Below the pieces are notes generated by a model that saw only the letters and a program-made list of their open reading frames with translations, was not told the DNA's origin and ran no database searches. Made by a program: the position numbers and the translations under genes. Positions 44,522 through 53,258 of a DNA stretch of 64,000 nucleotides are shown here, in pieces. The stretch spans positions 62,001 to 126,000 of the forward strand of contig NZ_JADDOL010000008.1 of assembly GCF_016906305.1 (NCBI RefSeq), in the 5' to 3' direction. Within the stretch, counting starts at the first letter, position 1, and every line of letters begins with the position of its first letter. This DNA is from Alloalcanivorax marinus. Lineage in GTDB: Bacteria; Pseudomonadota; Gammaproteobacteria; Pseudomonadales; Alcanivoracaceae.

Positions 44522-45331
44522 ATGAGCTTCAACGGCAAAACCATCGTGCTCACCGGCGCCTCCAGCGGCATCGGCGAGGAAGCCGCCCGCCAGCTGGCGC
44601 GCCGGGGCGCGCGGCTGTGCCTGCTGGCCCGCCGTGAGGAGGAGCTGGCGCGGGTGCAGGCCGACATCCACGCCGACGGCGGCCGCGCCTGGATCTATCC
44701 CACCGATCTGACCCACCCGGACAGCATCGACACCGCCGTGGACGCCCTGCTCGCCGAGCACCCGCGGGTGGACGCCCTGGTCAACAACGCCGCCCACTCG
44801 ATCCGTCGCCCGATCGTCGACGCCCTGGATCGCATCCACGACTACGAGCGCACCATGCAGCTCAACTACTTCGGCGCCCTGCGCATGACCATGGGGCTGA
44901 TCCCGCGCTTTCTGGAGCAGGGCCACGGCCACGTGGTCAACGCCTCCACCCTCTCCGCCCAGGTGCCGATCCCGCTGTTCTCCGCCTATCTCGCCAGCAA
45001 GGCGGCGCTGGAATCCTATTCCCGCTCCCTCAATGCGGAGCTCGGCCACAAGGGCATCCGCGCCACCATGGTCTACTTCCCCATGGTGCGCACGCCCATG
45101 TCCAGCCGCACCTCGATCTACAAGCACATGCGCATGATGAAGGTGGAGGACGCCGCCGGCTGGCTGCTCAAGGCGCTGCGCGACCAACCGGCACGGGTGG
45201 GCAGCCCCCTGGGCACGGTGGGCAGCCTGGTGCTGGCCGCGGTGCCCGGTCCGGCGGTGAAGTACACCCAGCCGTTTTTCCGGCGCATGGACAAGCGGCT
45301 CAAGGCGAAGCTCGGGAAATTCCAGCCGTAG
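44522..45331 (+). CDS. SDR reductase, Acr1-like (possible fatty acyl-CoA reductase)
   Basis: A 269-residue SDR protein. The NADP loop is TGASSGIGEE, with arginines after strand two (LLARREEEL). Catalytic residues are in NASTLSAQVPIPLFSAYLAS K. The stretch SIRRPIVDALDRIHDYERTM followed by QLNYFGALR closely resembles the reductase part of Acinetobacter Acr1, which reduces acyl-CoA to aldehyde in wax-ester synthesis. The C-terminal membrane-association helix (GSLVLAAVPGPAVKYTQPFF) also fits. A GGAGACC site precedes the start. Acyl-CoA reductase activity is an inference; other lipid SDRs look similar. Confidence 0.82.
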   Translation: MSFNGKTIVLTGASSGIGEEAARQLARRGARLCLLARREEELARVQADIHADGGRAWIYPTDLTHPDSIDTAVDALLAEHPRVDALVNNAAHSIRRPIVDALDRIHDYERTMQLNYFGALRMTMGLIPRFLEQGHGHVVNASTLSAQVPIPLFSAYLASKAALESYSRSLNAELGHKGIRATMVYFPMVRTPMSSRTSIYKHMRMMKVEDAAGWLLKALRDQPARVGSPLGTVGSLVLAAVPGPAVKYTQPFFRRMDKRLKAKLGKFQP

Positions 45332-45380
45332 GGCCCGGCGGAGACCGGGGAGCATTGCGCGGGATTCGGCCCACCTCTAT

Positions 45381-45400
45381 AATTGATAACAATTATCATT
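45381..45400. promoter_or_regulatory. Fur-box-like site upstream of the ECF sigma gene
   Basis: AATTGATAACAATTATCATT is an AT-rich dyad matching much of the GATAATGATAATCATTATC Fur consensus. It ends 23 bp before the ECF sigma start codon. Confidence 0.78.
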
Positions 45401-45423
45401 ATTAAAAAAACGCCGACCGCCCC

Positions 45424-45921
45424 ATGTCCGACCGACTCGCCGCGGCGCTTTACCGCGCCCACCAACAGGACCTGCTTACCTATGCGCGGCGTCTCGTCAA
45501 CGACAGCAGCACGGCGCAGGATATTACCCAGGACGCCTGGCTGCGTTTCAGCGACGCCGTACGCGACACCTGGCCGGACAATCCGGTGGCCTACCTTTAC
45601 CGCATCGTCCGCAACCTGGCTCTGGACAGTCAGCGGCGGACACGTCTGGAAACCGATCTGTTCGTGGACAACGCGGAGGACATCGCCAGCCGGCAACCCG
45701 GCCCCTGGCCTTCCGTGGAAGAGGCGGTCATCACCCGCGACGAACTGAATCGCCTGGAACAGGCCCTGGCGGAACTGCCCGCGCGTACCCGTCTGGCGGT
45801 GGAGATGCATCGAATCGGCGGCTATAAGCTGCGCGAAATCGCGGCCCATCTGGATGTTTCCCTGTCCATGGCACAATACCTGGTCAAGGAAGGCATCAAA
45901 CATTGCCAGAAGCGGCTCTGA
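45424..45921 (+). CDS. ECF sigma factor, FecI-like
   Basis: A 165-residue iron-starvation type sigma factor. Region 2 (LLTYARRLVNDSSTAQDITQ, then NPVAYLYRIVRNLALDSQRR) and region 4 (ALAELPARTRLAVEMHRIGG, then LREIAAHLDVSLSMAQYLVK) are complete. It is the first gene of a sigma / FecR / TonB-receptor unit behind a Fur-box-like site. Iron shortage should relieve Fur and let it transcribe the receptor from the two GGAAAA-N14-CGTC promoters found downstream. The start lacks a strong ribosome-binding site. Confidence 0.93.
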   Translation: MSDRLAAALYRAHQQDLLTYARRLVNDSSTAQDITQDAWLRFSDAVRDTWPDNPVAYLYRIVRNLALDSQRRTRLETDLFVDNAEDIASRQPGPWPSVEEAVITRDELNRLEQALAELPARTRLAVEMHRIGGYKLREIAAHLDVSLSMAQYLVKEGIKHCQKRL

Positions 45922-45931
45922 GCACCGCCTT

Positions 45932-45955
45932 GGAAAAGTCCGCGCACGCTTCGTC
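45932..45955 (+). promoter_or_regulatory. ECF-type promoter upstream of fecR-like gene
   Basis: GGAAAA (45932-45937) and CGTC (45952-45955) are separated by 14 bp. The same arrangement, with the flanking TT before both boxes, occurs at 46960-46983 upstream of the TonB receptor. The shared pattern suggests both are read by the ECF sigma encoded just upstream. Confidence 0.65.
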
Positions 45956-46010
45956 ATAGCCATGGAAACAACGCCCAAGGCCGGGTGCCCCGGCGAAGAA
46001 CGGATCAGCC

Positions 46011-46955
46011 ATGTCCAACCATGATCACCATACCGACCCGGAAGCGGACGACCAGGCCGCCAACTGGGCCGTGCTGCTCGCCGACGACCCGGACAACGAG
46101 GCACTGCGCGCGCGCCTCCAGGCCTGGCTGGATGCCGCCCCGTCCCACCGCCGGGCCTGGCACCGGGCACGCCGCACCTGGGAAGGCCTGGGCCGGGTGG
46201 AAGCCGGCACGCGCCGGGCCTGGCCGGAGCCGCAGACCCTGCCGGCACGCCGGTGGCGCTGGCGGCATCTGGCCGGGTTGGCGGTGGCCGCCGCCCTGCT
46301 GGTGGCGGTGCTGCCCACCTTGAGCCTGCGGCTCAGCGCCGACCACCTGACCGCCACCGGCGAGCAACGGCGGGTGACCCTGGAGGATGGCAGCCAGGTG
46401 TATCTGGCCCCGGAAAGCGCCATTCGCCTCGCCATGGGCCCGCGGCAACGTCGGGTGGACCTGTTGCGCGGCGAAGCCTTCTTCGAGGTCAGACCGGAAC
46501 CGGACCGGTCGTTCCTGGTGGTCAGTGGCGACACCCGCACCACGGTGCTGGGCACCGCCTTCAATGTGCGCCACGGCGGCCAGGGTACCCGTGTCAGCGT
46601 GGCCCACGGCCGCGTCAACGTGGAGAACGATGGCCTGCGCCGGACCCTGACCGCCGGAGACCGGCTGACCATCACCGCCGACCATGTCGCCGGGCTCGAC
46701 CGGGTGCCGCCGGGGGATGTGGCGGGCTGGCGTCGGGGCCAACTGGTGGCGCGGGACCTGCCCATCGGCGCGGTGGTGGAGGCCCTGCGCCCGTACTATT
46801 CGGGCACCATCATTGTCACCGACGGCTTCGCCCGGCAACGGGTCACCGGCCTCTACGGGCTGCGCGAGCCCGCCGCCACTCTCGGCAAACTGGCCGCCGC
46901 CCACGGCGGCACCCTGCACCGGCTGACCCCCTGGGTATTGGTGCTGAACGACTGA
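46011..46955 (+). CDS. FecR-family anti-sigma regulator
   Basis: A 314-residue transmembrane signalling protein. The cytoplasmic N-terminal part (DUF4880-like) has QAANWAVLLADDPDNEALRA and the conserved HRRAWHRARRTWEGL. One membrane helix (about residues 83-105) follows. The periplasmic FecR domain contains GEQRRVTLEDGSQVYLAPES and GEAFFEVRPEPDRSFLVVSG. It should hold or activate the ECF sigma in response to the ligand-loaded receptor. The C-terminal part resembles an STN-like pocket that would touch the receptor signalling domain. Confidence 0.93.
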   Translation: MSNHDHHTDPEADDQAANWAVLLADDPDNEALRARLQAWLDAAPSHRRAWHRARRTWEGLGRVEAGTRRAWPEPQTLPARRWRWRHLAGLAVAAALLVAVLPTLSLRLSADHLTATGEQRRVTLEDGSQVYLAPESAIRLAMGPRQRRVDLLRGEAFFEVRPEPDRSFLVVSGDTRTTVLGTAFNVRHGGQGTRVSVAHGRVNVENDGLRRTLTAGDRLTITADHVAGLDRVPPGDVAGWRRGQLVARDLPIGAVVEALRPYYSGTIIVTDGFARQRVTGLYGLREPAATLGKLAAAHGGTLHRLTPWVLVLND

Positions 46956-46959
46956 CTTT

Positions 46960-46983
46960 GGAAAAACCGCGACGTGATTCGTC
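46960..46983 (+). promoter_or_regulatory. ECF-type promoter upstream of the TonB receptor
   Basis: GGAAAA (46960-46965) and CGTC (46980-46983), with a 14-bp spacer, repeat the arrangement found upstream of the fecR-like gene. The CGTC box ends 45 bp before the receptor start codon. Confidence 0.68.
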
Positions 46984-47028
46984 CTATTCCCAGACCGGAA
47001 TGACAATCAACCCATAGGACAACGCCGC

Positions 47029-49431
47029 ATGACCCTTCTTGCCCTGATACCGCCGGCCCGCCGACGGTCTCTGGCGGCCTGGCTGACCGCCCTGAGCCTG
47101 ATCGCCGCGACCGGCGCCCTGGTCCCCCTCGCCGCCCGCGCCCAAACCGGCACCGAGGCCGCGGGCCAGACCCACTCTTTCGACATTCCGGCCCAGCCAC
47201 TGGACGCCGCTCTGATTCAGTTCGGCCAGCAGGTCGGCCTGGAAGTGACCGCCAGCAGTGCTCTGGTGGCCGGCAAACAGGCCCGCGCGGTGCAGGGCCG
47301 GCTCAGCGTCGGGCAGGCCCTGGAGAGGATGCTCGCCGGCACCGGCCTGGACTATCAACTGCGCCAGGGCATGATCACCCTGAACAAACCGCAATCCGCG
47401 CGGCTCGCGCCGGTAACGGTGAAGGACGGCTGGGAAACCGCCACCAGCGCCGTGCAAGGCTACACGGCCCGGCGCAGCGCCACGGGCACCCGCACCGATA
47501 CGCCGCTGATCGAAACACCGGCCTCGGTACAAGTGGTGCCACGGGACGTCATTGACGAACAGCAAGCGGTCAGCCTGAAGGACGTGTACGAAAACGTCAG
47601 CGGCGTGCAGCAGGCCGGCAATACCCTGAACGCCCAGTCCGAGGTGCTGCCGATGATTCGCGGTTTTGAATCACCGGTGCTGCTGCGCAACGGCCTGCGC
47701 GCCACCAGCGCCGGCGCCGTGGACCTGGTCAATGTGGAGCGGGTGGAGGTGCTCAAGGGCCCGGCCTCGATTCTCTACGGCGCCCTGGAACCGGGCGGCG
47801 TGATCAGCTACGTGACCAAGCGTCCGCAAGCGGAATCCCGCCACGTGATCAGCCAGCAACTGGGCAGCGACGCCTTCCGCCGCACCACCCTGGATTCCAC
47901 CGGCACCCTGAATCCGGCTTACAGCTGGCTGTACCGCCTTAACCTGGCGCACACCGACAGCGATTCGTTCCGCGACGATGTCCGCCTGAAGCGCACCGCG
48001 ATCGCGCCCAGTTTCCTGTGGTTCCCGAGCGACAATACCGAGGTGCTGTTCGATTTCGCCTACACCCGGGAAGAGCAACCCTACGACTCCGGCGTGCCGC
48101 TCTCCGCCAATGGCAAACCCCTGGTGCCGGACCGCACCTTCTTCGGCGACGACCACCTGGCCGGCCGGGACCACCGGGACTATTACGCCAGCTATCAACT
48201 GACGCATCGCTTCAGCCCCACCTGGACGCTGCGCAACCAGCTGCAACTGCACCGCGCCGACAACCGCAATGAATCCCTGCGCAACCTGCGGGTACTCAAC
48301 AACGACAGCGACCTGGCGCTGCGCTACCAGAACGAAGAGCGCCGGGAAGACGAAGTGCAGTTCGTGCTGGACGGCATCGCCCGCTTCCGCACCGGCGACG
48401 TGGGCCATGAGCTTCTGATCGGCACGGAAATCACTCATCTGGACACCGACTGGGAGCGCTTTCGGCTCAACGCCCTGGTGGTGCCGATCAGCGCCGACCC
48501 AAGGGTGCGCTACACCCCGCCGGGCAATCAGAATCCGTCCGACGAACCGTCGAACACCCGCTGGTGGGCGCTGTACCTCCAGGATCAGCTTTCCCTGCTC
48601 GAGGACGGCCGCCTGAAGGTGCTGCTCGGCGTCCGCTTTGATGATGTGCTCACCACCGGCAGCGTCGACGGCGTGGACTCCCCGGACTTGGACGACCGGG
48701 CGGTGACGGCCCGGGGCGGTCTGCTCTATCGGTTGACGGACCAGCACTCCGTTTACGCCAGCGCCAGCCAGTCCTTCCAGCCACAACGCGCCTTCGCCGT
48801 GGATCGCCGCGGCACCCCGCTGGACCCGGAAACCGGAGAACAGCTTGAAGTCGGCTTGAAAAGCGGTTTCGGCGAACGGCTCTCCTCCACCCTGTCGTTG
48901 TACCGCTTGGAGAAGGACGACGTGGCGGTCCTGGATCAGGACTACTTCGACAACACCGGAGAGAGCGCCTACTTCCCCGGTGTCAGCCAACGCGCCCAGG
49001 GCGTGGAACTGGACATCACGGGCCGCCTCACCGAACGACTCAAGGTACTGGCCAATTACAGCTACACGGACACCGAGGTGCTGGACAACAAAGGCGACCC
49101 CGATCAGAAAGGCGAGCGGCTGGGCGGCGTGTCCCTGCACCTGGCGCGGCTGTGGCTGGCCTACGACTTCGGCGGCCCGCTGGACGGTCTGGGCCTGGGT
49201 GGCGGCGCCCGCTATGTGAGCGAAAGCACCGCCCAGTTCGACACTGAACTGCCGCTGGACGGCTACACCGTGGCCGACGCCGGCCTCTGGTACCGATGGA
49301 ACAACCTGCGCGCCAGCCTCAAGGTCAACAATCTGTTCGACGAGCGCTACATCGCGCGGGCCTCCACCGCCGCCATCGCCCACCCGGGGGCGCCGCGCTC
49401 GGTACTGGCGGGCTTTTCGCTGGCGTTCTGA
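47029..49431 (+). CDS. TonB-dependent siderophore receptor with N-terminal signalling domain
   Basis: An 800-residue outer-membrane receptor. A signal peptide (about residues 1-40) ends near ARAQT. It is followed by an STN signalling domain (FDIPAQPLDAALIQFGQQVG to LDYQLRQGMITL) that talks to FecR. The plug domain (ETPASVQVVPRDVIDEQQ to LKGPASILYGALEPGGVISY) and a 22-strand barrel come next. The protein ends in a terminal Phe (AGFSLAF), as outer-membrane proteins do. It resembles FpvA/FoxA-type ferric-siderophore receptors. No siderophore biosynthesis genes are nearby, so it probably uses foreign siderophores. Confidence 0.94.
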   Translation: MTLLALIPPARRRSLAAWLTALSLIAATGALVPLAARAQTGTEAAGQTHSFDIPAQPLDAALIQFGQQVGLEVTASSALVAGKQARAVQGRLSVGQALERMLAGTGLDYQLRQGMITLNKPQSARLAPVTVKDGWETATSAVQGYTARRSATGTRTDTPLIETPASVQVVPRDVIDEQQAVSLKDVYENVSGVQQAGNTLNAQSEVLPMIRGFESPVLLRNGLRATSAGAVDLVNVERVEVLKGPASILYGALEPGGVISYVTKRPQAESRHVISQQLGSDAFRRTTLDSTGTLNPAYSWLYRLNLAHTDSDSFRDDVRLKRTAIAPSFLWFPSDNTEVLFDFAYTREEQPYDSGVPLSANGKPLVPDRTFFGDDHLAGRDHRDYYASYQLTHRFSPTWTLRNQLQLHRADNRNESLRNLRVLNNDSDLALRYQNEERREDEVQFVLDGIARFRTGDVGHELLIGTEITHLDTDWERFRLNALVVPISADPRVRYTPPGNQNPSDEPSNTRWWALYLQDQLSLLEDGRLKVLLGVRFDDVLTTGSVDGVDSPDLDDRAVTARGGLLYRLTDQHSVYASASQSFQPQRAFAVDRRGTPLDPETGEQLEVGLKSGFGERLSSTLSLYRLEKDDVAVLDQDYFDNTGESAYFPGVSQRAQGVELDITGRLTERLKVLANYSYTDTEVLDNKGDPDQKGERLGGVSLHLARLWLAYDFGGPLDGLGLGGGARYVSESTAQFDTELPLDGYTVADAGLWYRWNNLRASLKVNNLFDERYIARASTAAIAHPGAPRSVLAGFSLAF

Positions 49432-49523
49432 ACGGCTTGAAAGTTGCCACCCTGTGCCCGGTGCCGGGCGTCTCCCCCAGCGGCTCCTGAGCGTGGCGCC
49501 AGGGACGGCCGGCATGGCAGGCG

Positions 49524-49547
49524 AAAAAAAGGGGGGATCACTCCCCC
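49524..49547 (-). terminator. Terminator overlapping the crotonase stop codon
   Basis: On the minus strand GGGGGAG pairs with TCCCCCC and is followed by seven T residues (49524-49530). The stop codon TGA (49538-49540) is inside the hairpin loop. Confidence 0.75.
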
Positions 49548-50452
49548 TCGAGTTCCTTCAAACGCCGCTCCAGTTCAGCGATCCGCTCGCGCGCGTCATC
49601 GCCTTCCGGAATATTCCGGCCGCTGTCACGCCACTCCACCGCCGCCTTGAACCCCTCCACCTGGGCGTAACGCCTGAACCACATCCCCTCCGGGTTATGC
49701 CGGGTGATGCCGTCGAACACCGTGGCCATCATCTGCGTTTGCTCCAGCCCCATGGTCAGCATGACCTGGTTCACCACCAGCTTGTGCATGCTCAAATGGC
49801 TGCACGGCACCGCCGCGATGCGGTCCGCCACTTCACGGGTTTTGGCTTCCAGCTCTTCTTCCGGCACCACATAATTGGCCAGCCCCCACTCGCGGGCCTG
49901 CTCTCCGGAAATCAGATCGCCGGTAAACATCATCTGCTTGGCCCGGATCGGGCCCAGCCGGTAGGTCCACATGGCGGTGGTCGGACAGCCCCATACCCGG
50001 GTCGGCATGTAGCCGATGCGGGCGTTGCTCGCCATGATCATCAAATCACAGCACAGCGCGATATCGCTGCCGCCGGCGGCGGCGGCACCGTGAATCTTGG
50101 CGATGGTGGGTTTTCGGGAACGCCAGAGGCTCATGAAATCCTCGGTATTCCGCTTCATGCGGGCGTAATCCACCATCGGGTCCCAGGGCGTGGATTCCTG
50201 CTGGCAAGGGTGCTCTTCCTGCCGCTCGGCATAGTGCGCCAGATCGTAACCACCACAGAAGCCTTTACCAGCGCCCTCCACCACGATCACATGAACCTCG
50301 TCATTGTCCTCGGCCCAGCGTACCGCGCGCCGGATATCATCACCGGTCTGGTCGATAATGGCATTCAGCCGGCCCGGCCGGTTAAGCAGCAGTCTGGCGA
50401 CTCTCGGATTGTTCTCGTCCTGCGCGATCCGAACGGTTGTCAGCTCCAGCAT
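49538..50452 (-). CDS. Crotonase-family enoyl-CoA hydratase/isomerase
   Basis: A 304-residue crotonase. The oxyanion-hole strands are [20 protein letters not shown] and [20 protein letters not shown]. The protein is longer than the usual 260 residues because of an insert after the first motif ([20 protein letters not shown]) and a charged C-terminal helix ([18 protein letters not shown]). The start [10 protein letters not shown] has a GGAGAG site. It is divergent from a TetR gene with a perfect palindrome between them and is probably co-regulated with the acyl-CoA ligase. The substrate is unknown. Confidence 0.9.
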   Translation of the reverse strand: MLELTTVRIAQDENNPRVARLLLNRPGRLNAIIDQTGDDIRRAVRWAEDNDEVHVIVVEGAGKGFCGGYDLAHYAERQEEHPCQQESTPWDPMVDYARMKRNTEDFMSLWRSRKPTIAKIHGAAAAGGSDIALCCDLMIMASNARIGYMPTRVWGCPTTAMWTYRLGPIRAKQMMFTGDLISGEQAREWGLANYVVPEEELEAKTREVADRIAAVPCSHLSMHKLVVNQVMLTMGLEQTQMMATVFDGITRHNPEGMWFRRYAQVEGFKAAVEWRDSGRNIPEGDDARERIAELERRLKELEGE

Positions 50453-50487
50453 GATTCTCTCCAATAGGCGGGATTCTCGTTTCTTGA

Positions 50488-50507
50488 CAGTCAGTCATGA
50501 CTGACTG
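50488..50507. promoter_or_regulatory. Perfect 20-bp palindrome, TetR operator candidate
   Basis: CAGTCAGTCATGACTGACTG is its own reverse complement, built from repeated GTCA/TGAC units. It sits between the divergent crotonase and tetR start codons, and its first bases overlap a TTGACA hexamer that could be a -35 box. Confidence 0.82.
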
Positions 50508-50542
50508 CAAGCTATCATTCAGATTTTGGGAGCGCAATCTCA

Positions 50543-51127
50543 ATGAATAATCCCAGTCACGGAGCCCGTGCGGGTCAGTCCATGAAGGACCGGATCACCG
50601 ATGCGGCGGTGGAATTGCTGATTAACGAGGGGGTGGCGAAGACCACCACCGTGGCGGTGCAAAAACGTGCCGCGGTCAGCCGCGGGGCGCTGCTGCATCA
50701 CTTCCCCAGCCGGGCGGCGCTGCTGGCATCAACCATCGAGCGACTGGTGCGTCTCAATGAGCAACAAATCAATGAATCCTTTTCCGGCGACGGGACTATC
50801 GAGAACGCGTTGATCGTACTCAGCGACAACATGGCGAAACCGTCGTATCTGGCCGAAATGGAGCTGTGGGCGATTTCACGCAACGATCAGGAACTGCGCG
50901 ACGCCCTCTACCAGGCGGAGAAAGCCGCCCGCTCCGATCTGGACCGCGTGGTCGGCAGGCTGCTCGATCCCTGGAAGAAGCATGAGGAGTATCAGCTACT
51001 CGCCGACCTCTGCGTGGAATTCATCCGGGGCGTGGCGTTCTCGGACATATTGCGTAAACGCCCGGAATACCGGAGCCGGATGATCTCTGAATGGGTCCGG
51101 TTGATCGAAGCCGCGATCAGCGACTAG
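50543..51127 (+). CDS. TetR-family regulator
   Basis: A 194-residue regulator. The helix-turn-helix is TTTVAVQKRAAVSRGALLHH F, residues about 35-60, followed by a helical ligand domain with FIRGVAFSDILRK near the C-terminus. It lies between a divergent crotonase and a downstream acyl-CoA ligase, with the perfect palindrome 35 bp upstream of its start. This suggests control of all three genes by an acyl-CoA or free-acid signal. The start is the only good ATG. Confidence 0.92.
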   Translation: MNNPSHGARAGQSMKDRITDAAVELLINEGVAKTTTVAVQKRAAVSRGALLHHFPSRAALLASTIERLVRLNEQQINESFSGDGTIENALIVLSDNMAKPSYLAEMELWAISRNDQELRDALYQAEKAARSDLDRVVGRLLDPWKKHEEYQLLADLCVEFIRGVAFSDILRKRPEYRSRMISEWVRLIEAAISD

Positions 51128-51213
51128 CCGGGCATCTCCGGCGGAGACATTGGCCATTCGCTGGGCCGGCTCGTAATCGACAATGATTTCAGAACAACAA
51201 AGGAAACGATGCA

Positions 51214-52989
51214 ATGAGTCAGGCCGTTCCCCATGAAGACGCCCGGGCCGCCGCCCTGCTTGATCAGTCACCGAGCCCGCTGGCGCTGCTGCGCGCCAGC
51301 GCCGCCCGGCGGCCGGATCACCCTGCCCTGGTCTACCTGCGCGACGCCAGCGACGCCCGGCCGGTGAGCCTTAGCTACCAGCAACTGCTGCGGGAAGTGG
51401 AAACGCTCTGCCGGGCGCTGCGGGCACGCGGGCTGTCCCAGAACGACGGCGTTGCCCTGCTGCTGCCCCTGATTCCACAAGCCGTGTCCAGCCTGATCGC
51501 GGCGCTGACCGTGGGCGTCGCCTTCCCGGTCAACCTTCTGCTCTCCCCGGACGCCATGGCCTCCCAGTTCCGGTTGGCGCGAGTAAAGACCGTGATCGTC
51601 ATGGGCCCCCACCCGGCTCTGGATGTTCACGCCAGAGTCAAAGCGGCCATCGAACAACTGGAAGCGGAGGTGGACCTGGTGGAGGTGCCGGTGGGCGAAC
51701 CGGGCTCCGGCGTATCCGGCTGGTGCGAGTTGCTTAAGGACGGCGAAGGCGATGACCAGGTCACCGCCAATCCGCACGCCCCCGCGGCCCTGGTGCACAC
51801 CGGCGGCACCACCGGCGCCCCCAAGCTCGCGGAGCTGACGCAGCGCAATCTGGCCGCCGGTGCCATCATGGCCGCCGGCGGGCTGGGATGGAGGGACACG
51901 GACCGTATTCTCTCCGGCCTGCCGCTATTCCATGTGGGCGGCGCCGTGGACATACTCCTTTCCGGCCTCACCGCCGGGACCACCATAATGTTTCCAACCG
52001 CTCTGGGGCTGCGCAACCCGGAGGTCATCGCCCGTTTCTGGTCACTGGTCGACGAGACCCGGGCCACCATCGTGGGGGGCGTACCCACGATGCTCTCGGC
52101 CATGGCGTCCAGTCCGCGCGGCGAGGCGACGCTGACCACCCTCAGGGGCCTGGTGACGGGCGGCTCCCCTCTGGCCCAGGAATTGAAAAGGAACGTGGAA
52201 AAACTCAGCGGACGTCCGGTCTACCAACTCTACGGCCAGACGGAAACCGCCGGCATCACCACCGCGCAGAACACCTCCGGCGGATTCGTGCCCACCACTG
52301 GCGGGCGGCCCATTCCAATGATGAGCGTGGCGATTGGCGGCCCCGGGGAAAGCTTCCGCCCTGGCGATCAGGGCGAAGTGTTCGTTTCCGGTCCAAACGT
52401 ATTTCAGGGCTATCGCACCAACAACGGCCTTCAGGCCGGGCCCCGGGACGGCTGGATCAGTACCGGCGATATCGGAGAGGTCACGGCGGATGGCGAGCTT
52501 AGATTGGTCGGCCGCAGCAAGGAAATCATCATTCGTAGCGGTCACAATATCGACCCGCTTTTGATCGAAGAAGTGGCCATGCAACATCCGTTCGTTGCCC
52601 AGTCGGCGGCGATCGCCATGCCGGATGCCTATGCGGGAGAATTACCCGTTCTTTATGTGGCGCCCCCGCCCGGCGCAACGGGGGACCACACGGAGATCCT
52701 GGAGTTCGTCAACCAGCGTATCGCTGAACCGCCAGCACGCCCGAAGCATGTCTTCGTCATGCCGGAACTGCCGCTCACACCGCTGGGAAAGATTGCCCGC
52801 TATCGGCTGCGTCAGGACGCGGCCGAGTATCAGGCGCGCCGCACCCTGACCGGTCCGGGCGTGGAAAGTATCCGGTGCGACGACAATGCCGCCAAACGGA
52901 TCACCGTCACCTGGACGGCGGAAGCCACGGACAACCAGAAAGCCAGCGCCGCGACCCTGCTCTCGGAAGTGGGCCTGGTCCTTGACTGA
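51214..52989 (+). CDS. Acyl-CoA synthetase (AMP-binding)
   Basis: A 591-residue ANL-superfamily ligase. Motifs in order are the phosphate loop LVHTGGTTGAPKLAELT, YGQTETAG, STGDIGEV, the hinge KEIIIRSGHNIDP and the catalytic lysine in PLGKIARYRLRQ. The C-terminus extends about 60 residues past the lysine (to TLLSEVGLVLD), which is longer than many relatives. It lies 86 bp after tetR on the same strand. Together with the crotonase it suggests activation and hydration of an unknown carboxylic acid. It may belong to the fadD-like medium/long-chain group, but the chain length cannot be told. Confidence 0.92.
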   Translation: MSQAVPHEDARAAALLDQSPSPLALLRASAARRPDHPALVYLRDASDARPVSLSYQQLLREVETLCRALRARGLSQNDGVALLLPLIPQAVSSLIAALTVGVAFPVNLLLSPDAMASQFRLARVKTVIVMGPHPALDVHARVKAAIEQLEAEVDLVEVPVGEPGSGVSGWCELLKDGEGDDQVTANPHAPAALVHTGGTTGAPKLAELTQRNLAAGAIMAAGGLGWRDTDRILSGLPLFHVGGAVDILLSGLTAGTTIMFPTALGLRNPEVIARFWSLVDETRATIVGGVPTMLSAMASSPRGEATLTTLRGLVTGGSPLAQELKRNVEKLSGRPVYQLYGQTETAGITTAQNTSGGFVPTTGGRPIPMMSVAIGGPGESFRPGDQGEVFVSGPNVFQGYRTNNGLQAGPRDGWISTGDIGEVTADGELRLVGRSKEIIIRSGHNIDPLLIEEVAMQHPFVAQSAAIAMPDAYAGELPVLYVAPPPGATGDHTEILEFVNQRIAEPPARPKHVFVMPELPLTPLGKIARYRLRQDAAEYQARRTLTGPGVESIRCDDNAAKRITVTWTAEATDNQKASAATLLSEVGLVLD

Positions 52990-53041
52990 TATCACGAGGT
53001 ACGGCCCGGCGTCTGGCTGTGAAAGGCAGGCATAGAAAGGA

Positions 53042-53126
53042 TGGTGCGCCAGGAGGGACTTGAACCCCCACACCTTGCGGCATCAGGACCTAAACCTGAC
53101 GTGTCTACCAATTCCACCACTGGCGC
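53042..53126 (-). tRNA. tRNA-Leu (anticodon UAG)
   Basis: An 85-nt class II tRNA on the minus strand. The acceptor stem GCGCCAG pairs with CTGGCGC, and the 3' CCA is encoded. The D-loop has AATTGGTAGAC, the anticodon loop is TTTAGGT (TAG at 53090-53092), a variable arm TGCCGCAAGGTGT is present, and the T-loop is GTTCAAGTC. It resembles E. coli leuW. Confidence 0.97.
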
Positions 53127-53198
53127 AGGCGCGCCATTGTAGCAGCCGGCCGAGGGAATACCACTGGTGGGGCCGGCCCGTGCCGGCATGACCCGCCA

Positions 53199-53215
53199 TT
53201 GGCAGTTTATGCCAA
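53199..53215. promoter_or_regulatory. Palindrome upstream of the ParDE-type module
   Basis: TTGGCA (53199-53204) and TGCCAA (53210-53215) form a perfect 6-N5-6 dyad 43 bp upstream of the antitoxin start. It is a likely autoregulatory operator for the antitoxin. Confidence 0.45.
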
Positions 53216-53258
53216 CAGCGTTATCCTTGGAATCGTCATCCACTACGGAGCGCCCACC

